Below the pieces are notes generated by a model, which saw only the letters and a list, made by a program, of their open reading frames with translations, was not told the DNA's origin and did no database searches. Shown piece after piece: positions 34,121 to 45,100 of a DNA stretch of 64,000 nucleotides. The position numbers were made by a program, and so were the translations under genes. Each line of letters begins with the position of its first letter. Position 1 is the stretch's first letter. Source of the DNA: Macrostomum hystrix (taxonomy: Eukaryota > Platyhelminthes > Macrostomidae); NCBI GenBank assembly GCA_950097015.1, contig CATNEN010000008.1, forward strand, positions 3,410,001-3,474,000, given 5' to 3'.

Positions 34121-34822
34121 GTGGTGAGGCCACATTCATTTGGGACGCAGTCGTGGGGAGAAGGCTTGAGAGCAATTTACACCTTGAAGTCCAACCTCCA
34201 AGGCACAGTGAGAGTGACACTGCCTGACGATGAAAAAGTCAGGGTAGATGTACACACCTGTGCGAGCGTGTGCCTGCGTACAGTATCTGCGCGGGTGTGT
34301 GCTCACATTGTGCTCAACGCCGAGTCGTGGACGCTGACGGCTACGCTGGAGCGGCAGCTGGACTCGGCGCACTCGGGGCTGCTCCGTACGGCCTTTCAAG
34401 CTGACGAGAGCGTCGGGACCGAGACTCTGTACGAGAGAGCCCAGCTGCAACGCCCGTCCACCATCCTGCGCCAGCGGCGACTTCGACTAGCGGGCCATGT
34501 TATTCGGGCCGAGAGCTACTGCCGCCAGCCCGCCCAGGACGTCCTGCTGCTCACCCTGCAGGGCCCGTTCAGGCGCGGCCAGGCTCGGACCCGCCGCTAC
34601 GTCGACTGCTTGCTGAGCGACGCCGGGGCGCCCGACACTGCCACCGGTGCAGACCATGTTCGCGCGCTGGCTCTGCGGCGCGCCATCTGACGCTGCCTCC
34701 CTGACTTTTGGGGCTAGCGTCTTTTGTTGTTGTTGTTGTGTTGTTGCTCAGGAGTCAGCGGAATGAGCAGAATTGCCTCCTCGCTGGCTGCGGGTCCAAT
34801 GTCATCAAAATGATGTGCAAAG
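34121..34822 (+). mobile_element. SINE family 1 copy B, interrupted by a LINE
   Basis: It lacks the tRNA-like head, starting at GGTGAGGCCACATT. The body runs to about 34305 and resumes at 34746 (GCTCAGGAGTCAGCGG) to the 3' end near 34822 (AAATGATGTGC). The split point falls between words that are adjacent in copy A (GGTGTGTGGTCAGGAGTC). Confidence 0.8.
34306..34745 (+). mobile_element. 5'-truncated non-LTR retrotransposon (RTE-like) nested in the SINE
   Basis: The open frame to 34690 reads ESWTLTATLERQLDS, then RRLRLAGHVIRAE and RRYVDCLLSD. This is the C-terminal tail of RTE/BovB-like reverse transcriptases. A short 3' UTR ends in a (TTG)n tail. GCTCA at 34301-34305 and 34746-34750 looks like a 5-bp target duplication. 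Only the last 128 or so codons remain, as in abortive target-primed insertion. Confidence 0.75.
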
Positions 34823-34832
34823 CATGTGTTAT

Positions 34833-35046
34833 GAGCATTATTTGCGGCTCGTCAGCAAGTCTGGCCTTTGTTTATCATCGATGGACTTCTAAAAAATGGT
34901 TTATTAACCCCATAGCTTTCTCCTTTGGGGTTATGTCCGAGATTTTTTGCCTCTTGAAAGTCGATAACCTAAGGGCTAAAAAGCCTTTTGTCTGAAGTCC
35001 GTCGATGACAAACAAAGGCTAGACTTCTTGACGAGCCGCAATGCTC
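34833..35046. mobile_element. Foldback element with about 65-bp inverted arms
   Basis: The left arm (GCGGCTCGTCAGCAAGTCTG, then CCTTTGTTTATCATCGA) pairs with the right arm (AACAAAGGCTAGACTTCTTG, then ACGAGCCGC) with a few mismatches; the loop is about 75 bp. It ends some 240 bp before the GPCR start codon. It may be a MITE or a hairpin-RNA source. Confidence 0.65.
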
Positions 35047-35285
35047 AAATCCGACTCACTCGTCAGCCATCAGCACGCAAGCATTGTTAGCCTTTCAGCT
35101 GATCATGCCAAATTTCGGCCAGACCATGTGGGACTTTTCAAATGGGGGGCATTGTGTGGGAATCGCTTCAGGCATTTCTTTGTTCGAGTTGGGTCACGCA
35201 ACGATGTGAAATTCTCGATACAATTCGGTATAAAGTCTGGTTTGGGATTACTTGAATATTGACGGCTGTCTCGCCCAGTCCCACC

Positions 35286-36389
35286 ATGACCACCAACAAT
35301 GACACGGCCGAGGTTGCTGCAGTTCGTCTATTCACAAACACTCCGGCCTTCCTATTCCTGGACTGCTGGAGCGGCGACCCCGACAGGGCGATCTTCTGCC
35401 AGTTCAACACCGCTCTTGGCGCCATGGCCAGCCTCGTCCTGCCAGTCATAATTGTCGGCGGCTTCATCGGTAACAGTCTCACAGTCTACATCTACCTGTG
35501 CAGTCTGCGACCCCTGACCCGACACGGAGTGTACTTAGCCATGGTGGGCGTCTCTGACAACTGCAACCTGTTTTTCACGGGCTTCATGTGGCTCTTCTTA
35601 GCCAAGGGCCTGCCCTGGATCAGCGGCGCCAAATACGGCTACTTCATTCTGAATGAATCAGAGCCAGCTTGCCGATTTATGAGAACTTGTGAAATGTTGT
35701 TTGGCTTCACCTCCGGCACCCTATTTATGCTGATGGTGATTGACAGGTGTCTGAGCGTGTACTTCCCGTTCCGATTCCAGAGAGTGTCCGGAAAAGCGGC
35801 CCTCAAAGCCTGCCTGGCCTTGACAGTTGTTGCCACAATTGGCACAATAGTCTATGGTCTGCCCATCCGCTGGCTTCAGGCCGGGGTGTACACCGTCTGC
35901 TCAGCTTCTCTCCCTGGCTGGCAGCAGTGGGCGTACTTGTCCGGACTCTTGCTGCTGTTCATGCCGCCAACTGTACAGCTCCTGATCATTCTGGTGGCCA
36001 ACGGCTGTCTCATTGTGAGGATGCGCCGCATTGCGTCAGATCAGGCCGAGATCAGGGCCGACGGAGACGAAGGCAAGCTGACTAACACCGTCATTTGCGT
36101 CGCCTTGTCCGTGATTCTCGTCATCTGCTCCCTGCCAGTGGAGTTCGCAATGATTGCAAATGCCTTCCTGGTGTTCTCCGGTGTCACAGCTGCTGCCGGC
36201 TTCACGAAGCTCATCTACGCCGTGAACGACATCGGCAGGATCCTGATTCTCATCAACCAGTCCGTGAACTGGATCATTCTGATCTGGAAGAGCGCCCAGT
36301 TCCGCAATGCATTCCTAAGCATCCTGGTTTGTCAGCGCAATCGAAAGGAGCTGGTCAGAACGGAGCAAACGGCCTCAAACCGTTGCTAA
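35286..36389 (+). CDS. Rhodopsin-family G protein-coupled receptor, single exon
   Basis: The chosen start is ATG at 35286 in a near-ideal context (CCACCATGACC); nine extra codons upstream have no ATG. The protein is 367 residues with seven hydrophobic segments. Family markers: N63 in the TM1 GN motif, D91 in TM2, Cys129 before TM3 with Cys205 in loop 2 as the likely disulfide, and DRC (153-155) in place of DRY. TM6 has CSLP instead of CWxP, and TM7 has NQSVNWIILIW instead of NPxxY. An NDT and an NES sequon face outside. These changes fit divergent invertebrate peptide-receptor groups, but I cannot assign a ligand. TATAAAG at 35229-35235 may be its promoter. It lies alone between two inverted helicase genes. 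Confidence 0.88.
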   Translation: MTTNNDTAEVAAVRLFTNTPAFLFLDCWSGDPDRAIFCQFNTALGAMASLVLPVIIVGGFIGNSLTVYIYLCSLRPLTRHGVYLAMVGVSDNCNLFFTGFMWLFLAKGLPWISGAKYGYFILNESEPACRFMRTCEMLFGFTSGTLFMLMVIDRCLSVYFPFRFQRVSGKAALKACLALTVVATIGTIVYGLPIRWLQAGVYTVCSASLPGWQQWAYLSGLLLLFMPPTVQLLIILVANGCLIVRMRRIASDQAEIRADGDEGKLTNTVICVALSVILVICSLPVEFAMIANAFLVFSGVTAAAGFTKLIYAVNDIGRILILINQSVNWIILIWKSAQFRNAFLSILVCQRNRKELVRTEQTASNRC

Positions 36390-36441
36390 TGAGACATTGG
36401 GCACTGGTCGATATGACTGCTGACTTGAGCTTTATCAGACA

Positions 36442-37610
36442 CATGATTATCTACTTAGACATTATCCAGCACAATATTATCTACTTAGACATTATCCTGC
36501 ACAATATTATCTACTTAGACATTATCCTGCACAATATTATCTACTTAGACATTATCCTGCACATGATTATCTACTTAGACTTATCCTGCACAATATTATC
36601 TACTTAGACATTATCCAGCACAATATTATCTACTTAGACATTATCCTGCACAATATTATCTACTTAGACATTATCCAGCACAATATTATCTACTTAGACA
36701 TTATCCTGCACAATATTATCTACTTAGACATTATCCTGCACATGATTATCTACTTAGACATTATCCAGCACAATATTATCTACTTAGACATTATCCAGCA
36801 CAATATTATCTACTTAGACATTATCCTGCACTATATTATCTACTTAGACATTATCCAGCACAATATTATCTACTTAGACATTATCCAGCACAATATTATC
36901 TACTTAGACATTATCCAGCACAATATTATCTACTTAGACATTATCCTGCACAATATTATCTACTTAGACATTATCCTGCAAAATATTATCTACTTAGACA
37001 TTATCCTGCACAATATTATCTACTTAGACATTATCCTGCACATGATTATCTACTTAGACATTATCCTGCACAATATTATCTACTTAGACATTATCCTGCA
37101 CAATATTATCTACTTAGACATTATCCTGCACATGATTATCTACTTAGACATTATCCTGCACAATATTATCTACTTAGACATTATCCTGCACAATATTATC
37201 TACTTAGACATTATCCTGCACATGATTATCTACTTAGACATTATCCTGCACAATATTATCTACTTAGACATTATCCAGCACAATATTATCTACTTAGACA
37301 TTATCCTGCACAATATTATCTACTTAGACATTATCCTGCACAATATTATCTACTTAGACATTATCCTGCACATGATTATCTACTTAGACATTATCCTGCA
37401 CAATATTATCTACTTAGACATTATCCTGCACAATATTATCTACTTAGACATTATCCTGCTCAATATTATCTACTTTAGCGTTTTCTGACACATGATTATC
37501 TACATTGACATTATCCTGCACATGACTATCTACTTAGACATTATCGTGCACAATATTATCTACTTTGGCATTATCCTGCACATGATCTTTTTATTAGATA
37601 ATATGAGGCA
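36442..37610. repeat. 30-bp minisatellite, about 38 copies, downstream of the GPCR
   Basis: The unit contains ATCTACTTAGACATTATCCT; variants are CCTGCACAAT, CCAGCACAAT and CCTGCACATG. It begins about 50 bp after the GPCR stop codon. With AATAAA at 37656-37661 just beyond it, the array would form most of the receptor's 3' UTR. Because 30 is a multiple of three, one frame reads as a ten-residue repeat; I do not consider it coding. Confidence 0.96.
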
Positions 37611-37655
37611 CTGTAAGGTGTAATTAACCTAACAGTAAAATGGATTTCCTTCAAA

Positions 37656-37661
37656 AATAAA
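37656..37661 (+). terminator. AATAAA polyadenylation signal, candidate for the GPCR
   Basis: AATAAA followed by a T-rich stretch (TTTTTTTGTCC), located just after the 30-bp array. Confidence 0.4.
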
Positions 37662-38204
37662 TTCGCAATTTTTTTGTCCTAATTTTTCTTGAATTTATTC
37701 ACTCATGTTACTTTAACGTTATTGACTTGTAGTTTAGAAAGCAGCATTAATAGTCACAGTATTGCCACAATGTACTCGGCTGTATCCGAGATCCACCTAC
37801 AGGTGACAAGCTCCCTAACAACAGAACTGTCTGTCTGTCTGAGTACTCATGCTTTCATACTATTTATGCTCCAATGTATCCAAATTCACTGTCTCGACGC
37901 GTCAGTCTGGCAAAAATCTATTTATAGAACCAGAGAAAGTACAGCAGTGTACATATACTGTACAAGTTAGCATTTCAGACACGCAGAGGAATACGTACTG
38001 CAGTTGCTCGGGCAGTCGATTTCTAGGAAATACCAAGCAGTTCTTACAATGGTGATGCTATATATCTAGCGAGTCGTGCGAAAATATATTTATTTACTGA
38101 AATCCAACTGAAATATCAACTGAAAATTTAAGGACCTACTTACCGAAAATTAGGTAAGACATTCATTCTGGACATCCATACAGTTTTTTTATTAACTTAG
38201 ATTC
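37662..38204. other. Unique intergenic DNA
   Basis: No supported gene. Short open frames lack homologous motifs and splice context. Confidence 0.5.
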
Positions 38205-39053
38205 ATAAAGCCATAATTCTCCCAGATCATTATTTTGTACACCCTTAATTATCCTAGATCGTTATTTTGTACAGCCTTAATTATCCCAGATCAATATTTT
38301 GTACACCCTAATTATCCTAGATCGTTATTTTGTACACCCTAATTATCCTAGATCGTTATTTTGTACACCCTAATTATCCCAGATTGTTATTTTGTACACC
38401 CTAATTATCCCAGATTGTTATTTTGTACAGCCTTAATTATCCTAGATCGTTATTTTGTACAGCCTTAATTATCCCAGATCATTATTTTGTACACCCTAAT
38501 TATCCTAGATCGTTATTTTGTACACCCTAATTATCCTAGATCGTTATTTTGTACACCCTAATTATCCCAGATCGTTATTTTGTACAGCCTTAATTATCCC
38601 AGATCATTATTTTGTACAGCCTTAATTATCCCAGATCATTATTTTGTACAGCCTTAATTATCCCAGATCATTATTTTGTACAGCCTTAATTATCCCAGAT
38701 CATTATTTTGTACAGCCTTAATTATCCCAGATCATTATTTTGTACAGCCTTAATTATCCCAGATCATTATTTTGTACAGCCTTAATTATCCCAGATCATT
38801 ATTTTGTACAGCCTTAATTATCCCAGATCCTCGTGTTGTAAAGTCTTAATTCTCAAAGATCCCTATTCTATATAGCCTTAACATTCCCAGATCCTCATGC
38901 TGTACAGCCCGAATCCTCCCAGATCCTCGTATTGTTTTGCTATAATTCGCCCAGATTATTATTCTGTACAGCCTTAATTCTGAAAGATCCCTATTCTGTA
39001 CAGCCATATAATAGTCCTGGTTCCTCATGCTGTACAGTCCCAATCATCCCAGA
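38205..39053. repeat. 31/32-bp minisatellite, about 27 copies with a degenerate right end
   Basis: The unit contains AATTATCCCAGATCATTATT followed by TTGTACA. The centre is nearly perfect. From about 38825 copies are strongly diverged (CTCGTGTTG, CTATTCTAT), suggesting older units at one edge. It ends about 110 bp upstream of the helicase copy 2 start codon. Confidence 0.95.
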
Positions 39054-39165
39054 TTGAAAATTCGTTGCCCAATTTGTAGGACAATCACAAAATTTGCATT
39101 GCAGATTTTCCGGACTGGACAGACTTTTAAGCCCTGCCTTGCCAAGCTTGAGTGTCTAACATTAA

Positions 39166-42100
39166 ATGGCAGAAAGTCTGCCCATTGACAAAAGGAAATA
39201 CGGTGACAGACAGAGCTGGAGAGGTCAGTGTAAAGTAGGCCTTTTAATGCATGTTTATTGATACCAGAGTTTTCGTAGAAACTGACCAAAGTTTTCAATC
39301 TTTGTGCCTAACCTAATTGTCACCAATAGGCGGTGAATTCAGAGGCGGCAGCAGAGGCGGCAGTCATGGCAGAGGTGGCGGCCGTGGCCTACGAGGTGCG
39401 TGGCGTGGTGGAAGCTCTGAAGTGCTGTTTCGCAAGGGAGCATCTACCGAGTTGCCCCCTAGGGCTGAGCAGAACTCAGCTGTAAATCCAAATTCTGCTC
39501 AAGAGGACAGCGATTTTCGATTTGGTGAGTTAGATTCGTGCTTTGAATTGCTATGCTCGATGAATAGAGATCATTAAATTAAACCTGATGTCAGTTGCAC
39601 CAGATCTACAGCCAGTGGTTCAGTCCGTGTACTGCGAAGGTCGACACAACAACTCAAATAGGAACCAATTTTACCTCCAGCTGTCTGAACTGAAGCACTG
39701 TGGAATTAATTGTCTTGCTTGAGGGCACAAGTTGATTGCGCTTGGGCTGAGATTCGAACTTGTGACCTCTCCGAAGCTATAACTCGCGTTTCTATAGGAG
39801 GTCAGTGGTAGACCGGTTGACGCACCGAGGTCCTTGAGCTCGATTCCGCGGCGAGGCCACATTAAATTGGGGCGCAGCCGCGGAGAGAAGGCTGGGGGGC
39901 TTGTCGTGCAATTTACACCTTTGAGGTCCAACCTCCAAGGCACAGTGAGATTGTACACTGCCTGACGATGAGAAAGTCAGGGCAGATGTACACGCCTGTG
40001 TGAGTGTGTGCCTGCGTACGGTATCTGTGTGCTGAGGACTCAGCGAAGTGGGCAGAATTGCCTCCTCGCTGGCTGTGGGTCTAGTGTCACTAAATGATGT
40101 GCCATTGCCAGCAGCAGATACTATGTATTATTTTTTATTACTTCAATAGAACGACTCTAGCCTTTGCTCAAAAGCAGGTTTAAAAAAATTACTCGAGTTT
40201 CCCTTTCATTTTTATACCTTTTACCTCGGAATAAACTGCTTCTTACACATAGCATTCTTACCTGATAGCACGTGAGCGCCGGGTTCTACAGTTTCAAACA
40301 AGCTAACAAACCTGTCTTCCTTCAGGTTACGTGGTCAAAATCGTGCCGGCCAAGTACAGCTTTGTATCGCTCGAGGACGACGCGTCTGCCCGACGAGGAG
40401 TGATCTTCTGGAACAGCTGGGTGGAGCAGCTGGGCCTTCAAGTTGGCGACCGACTGCGCTACAGAACTATATACAATGCGACGGGCAAGGTGTCAGCCAC
40501 GGATATTAGCCGGGCTCCAGTGCCAGCTGCAACTCAAGCAGTCACCCAGTCCGTCGTGTCGATGCACCAAAACCATGATCAAACCGCTCTTCAGGCCGCT
40601 GATCATCAGGAAGTTATCCCTGAACCGGAAGTAGATTCGATAATTGCTGGCGCCATAACTGGCAGACGAGCAATCAAAGATGGAAATGCAACGATATACC
40701 TGGTGATGACTGCAACTGGCAGGCAGTCAGTTCTCCCCAGAAAATTGTACTACGGCTGCTGGAGTCCGAAGCAAGGTGACCAGGTGATCTGCACGCCCCG
40801 AGAAGGGAAGCAAGGTCAGAGGTCCAGCATGGACATGCGCCTGGACAAGCCAGTCGAGAGAGATGACGAAGAAGTCTGGGACTTCATCCACTCGCTCAAA
40901 CACAAGTCGAGCAACAAAGACATTCAGCTGCTCCTGTCGGTGCCTCCAGCATGGGCGATCGTCGGTCAGTGGCCTCGACTGAATGCTGACTCTCTGTACT
41001 CCGTAGTCGAGTTCATGGTCCGAGTGAGCAGCAGCGCCAGTTCCTACCAGCGGGCCAACTTGGGCCTGAGCCTCGGACACCTGATGCACGAGAGGAACTT
41101 CCAGCTTGACAGGGGCGCATGCCGCCAGTTGTTCAATGAGGCGGCGAGCAGAAACTGGACAAGAGAGAAAGTGAGCACACTCAAGAGCTTCTGCGAACTG
41201 GTTGGTCAACTGGTTCCTGAGAGATGCTACCTCATCATGCACCTCTGCCAGAAGTTCTATGCCTCCCACTTTACTGGCCACAGTGAGGCCTTCGAGCTGG
41301 CCATGCTGATGTGCAAGAGATTTCTGCCAAAGCGCACCTCCGACCTGAGCTGGCATGAGCTGCCAGTCACCCTGAATAAGGAGGAGATTGTGGTCTCTGC
41401 CGACATGGGAGAGATGATCCGCCTGCTGCCATCTGTGCGAACTCACGCTCCGTACGACTCCGTGGCTGACTATCTTGAGACGAACCTGAAGCTGCTCCGA
41501 GCGGACTGCTTTGAGAAGCTGAGATCGGGAATTCAGCAGTTTGTCGGCGGCACACTGAACCGCAGAGACATGACCGTCTACCACGAAGTGGAGCTCAGAG
41601 GCATCGACATCACCCACAGAGAGCTCTCTTTGGTGCTGAAGGTCAAGCCATTCAACAGAGAGGTGAAGAACTGGGACAAGTCTCCTCTGCTCATGTTCGG
41701 CAATTTGCTTTGTCTCTCGTTCGACGATGCATTCTCAGAGTTTGTGTGCGTCACAGTGAGCAACCGAGACTCCGACTTGCTGAACAACAATGGTCTGATC
41801 TTCGTTGAGCCGATCGGCGAATCCAACAGCATCGAGCTGTCAGATCTGCTTCGACGGCTGCGTGTTCGAAAGTCACCTTTGTGGCTGGCCGAGTCTCCGA
41901 CCTACTACCAGGCCTACCGACACGTGCTCAAGAATGTGCAGTCCCTCGAGGGCAAGAAGCTGCCTCTGGTGAAGGAACTAGTGTCCTGTGACTTCGACGA
42001 GATTACCGTCAAGGTAACAGAAGAGCTTCCAGTCGAGGCAGTGTCTCCCGAGTCTCAGTCAAGTTTGCGAATTAACCGACTGCTCTTTCCTTTTTCGCCA

Positions 42101-45100
42101 AGGAAGAGTCTTTCTGTAGCACCGGAAAAGTTGTCTGAAATGCGTCGAAGAGTTTTGAAAGGCATTTGCAAAGAACTTGACGCGTCGCAGAAAGTGGCTT
42201 TCAAGAACTGCACGCGGCGCAGAATTTCAATCATCCAAGGACCTCCTGGGTGCGGCAAGACCTTCGTGGGGACTCATCTGGTGCGGTATCTCACAGCGAA
42301 TGAGACAAGAATGGACAGGCGGGGTCCTGTGCTTCTCGTCACCTACAAGAACAACGCTCTCGACGAGTTCATTAGGAAGATTGTCACGCGATACGATTCT
42401 CAAATAGACCTGATTCGACTTGGTGGTCGATCGAAAAAAACCGAGCTTACAAAAAGGCTTGACATTCGATCTAGGAGAGACACGTTGCCAGACGAGGAGG
42501 CAAAAGACCACTGGCGCCTTGCTGAGCAATCGAAAAGAACTCTTTTGATGCAGCTGAGCAATCTGTTTAAGATGGAAAATGTTTCGTTCTGTGCAAATTT
42601 CTTGTCGGTCTACTGGAGCGAACAAAATCAGGATCGGTTCTGGAGGCAGTTTCTTCAGCATCCAACATGCACAATGCGTCGACAGGGCACTGTGCCTCCT
42701 CAACCGCTGAAAGATAGGCTAGGGATTGCTTTGCGAAGCTGGATTCCAAATCAGCAGATGATGAATAGAATTATTCCAGCTATGCTTCAGTCGCTGAAAC
42801 CGAGCGATGGCGCACCACGCAGTGACAATTCAAAGACGCCTGACGCAAACGACGTCGAGGAGGACGAGATCAACGATGAGCAGGAGCAAATGAAGATGGA
42901 ACGGCTTCTCGTTTCAGGTGGAGACAGCCGTAGCATTGAAAACATCAGCCTGCTGTTGGCAGAGCAAGAGCCGAGCAGTCTCAAGCTTGACCTGCGTCTC
43001 ATTCAAATTGTGTCAGAGAGGTGGTCATCTCTGCGATACAGCCAGAATCTGTGGGAGCTGAAGCCTGAGGATCGATTTCTGTTCATGCAGGGCTGCTTGT
43101 TGGACCACTATGAGAAACTATGGAGAATGCAGTGCTCGAAATTGAACTCAGACTTCAGCGAGTACGAGCGTCATCGAGACGAGTTGAAGGAAGCGAACTT
43201 AAACAGAGATGTCCAGATCTGCCAGAGCGTCGACGTGATTGCGATGACCATCACCGGAGCATCAATCAACAATGAGCTACTCAAGCGACTCAGGCCCAAC
43301 ACAGTTGTCGTCGAAGAGGCCGCTGAGATCATGGAGCCAATGCTTCTTGGCTGTCTGGGAGACTGGACAGAGAGGCTCTACCTGATCGGTGATCACAAGC
43401 AGCTGCGTCCCAACGTGGAGAACTTTGAGCTGGTGAAGCACTGTCATCTGGACGTGTCAATGATGGAGAGGCTCATCAACTGCGGCTTTCCGTTCGACTG
43501 TCTCGAATTCCAGAACCGAATGCGCACTGACATTTCCAAGTACCTGAGGCTTGACGTCTATCCGAACTTGAAGGACAACGAGGAGAGCGTGAAAGACCAT
43601 CAAGTCCCGTCGTTCATGCCGCACGCTGTGGCATTTTGGGATGTCGAGAACATGCCGGAGTCCGGAGAGCGAAGCTACGTGAACGAAGGCGAGGCAGAAC
43701 TGACAGTTCAATTGGCGATGACGTTCCTGAGGTTCGGCTACAAGCCCAGCCAGATCACGATTCTGACACCGTATCAGGGCCAGGTGCGGCTCATTCGCCA
43801 GAAACTGCGACCGAAGTTGGAAAAATGGAAGAACGAGCTGGACGGCACATCTGATGTCACGGACGCAGTAGACAATGCCGACTTTGGAGCCTCTGACGGC
43901 CTTATCAAAGTGCACAGTATCGATGTGTACCAAGGCGACGAGAACGACATTGTCCTAGTGTCACTGGTACGCAGCGCGAAGCCCGGATTCCTGGCCTCAC
44001 TGAACCGTCGATGTGTGGCGCAGTCTAGGTCGCGCTGCGGTCTCGTCTTCATCGGCAAGGCGTCGCTGCTAAAGTGCTGCCCAGAGTGGCACTGCCTGCT
44101 GACAGCGTTTGAGGCGGACGGAGTGCTGCGACACGAGTTTCCGGTGGTGTGCAAGCAGCACAGAACAGAGCACTGCTGGAGGACTGCTGCAGAGTTGTCC
44201 AGCTCAAAGGGCGTCTTCTGCAGAAGCGTATGCATGCAAGACATGCCGTGTGGCAAGCATAATTGTCCCAAAAAGTGCCAACCATGGCATAAGCACAATC
44301 GGTGCGAAGAACTTGTCTCAATCATGCTGTCCTGTAAGCACACAGTTCAAGTGAAGTGTTACCTTTCTGAATTTCCGCCGAAGTGCGTGGAAAAATGTTC
44401 TCGAGTATTGAGCTGCGGCCACATCTGTCAAGGCAATTGCAGAGAAAAATGTGACAAGAAGTTCTGCACAGTTACGGTTGACGCCCAATTAAAATGTGGC
44501 CACGTTCTAACGAAACTCTGCAACCAGCCGCTTTCTACATGCGAAGAATCTGTGGCGAAGACTCTCCCGTGTGGCCATGTAAAACAAATGATGTGCTTTG
44601 ACTGGCAGAAATCGTCCCAACCAAAGTGTGTCGAGCAGTGTCCGAAGACACTGTCCTGCGGTCACAGGTGCGCCCAGAAGTGTTTTGAGACCTGCTCCGA
44701 GAATTCTTGTACAGTTACGGTTGCTAGAAAGTGCATCACATGCAGCGCTCAGTTTGAGAGCCCTTGCGGAATGAAAAAGTCTCAATGTGATCGTCTTTTG
44801 CTAGTGACCCTGTCTTGTGGTCACAGGCAGCGCACACAATGCAGCCAGGTTTCACTCGTGAAGCAGACAGCATGCCAGAAGCCATGCGAGAAGACTCTCT
44901 CCTGTGGGCACAAGTGCCAGTTTGTATGCTCAAAATCACCTTGTCCACCATGCCCAGTGAAGGTACAGAGGAAAGGCTGCAATCACGAATGCCATTGCTG
45001 GGAGCTGGAGGACGAGTGCCTCGAAGTTGTATCTCAGAAGTTTGAGTGCGGTCACGAAGAGAAATTCGCTTGCTGCGCTGCTTCCAGACTGTTGGAGAAA

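Noticed and set aside
35259-35285. GPCR start at 35259
   Set aside because: The first triplet there is TTG; the ATG at 35286 has a far better initiation context.
36742-37488. 248-codon frame with a perfect ten-residue repeat after the GPCR
   Set aside because: It follows from a 30-bp unit. It begins after the GPCR stop codon, has no start context, and a small deletion near 36571 breaks the frame within the array.
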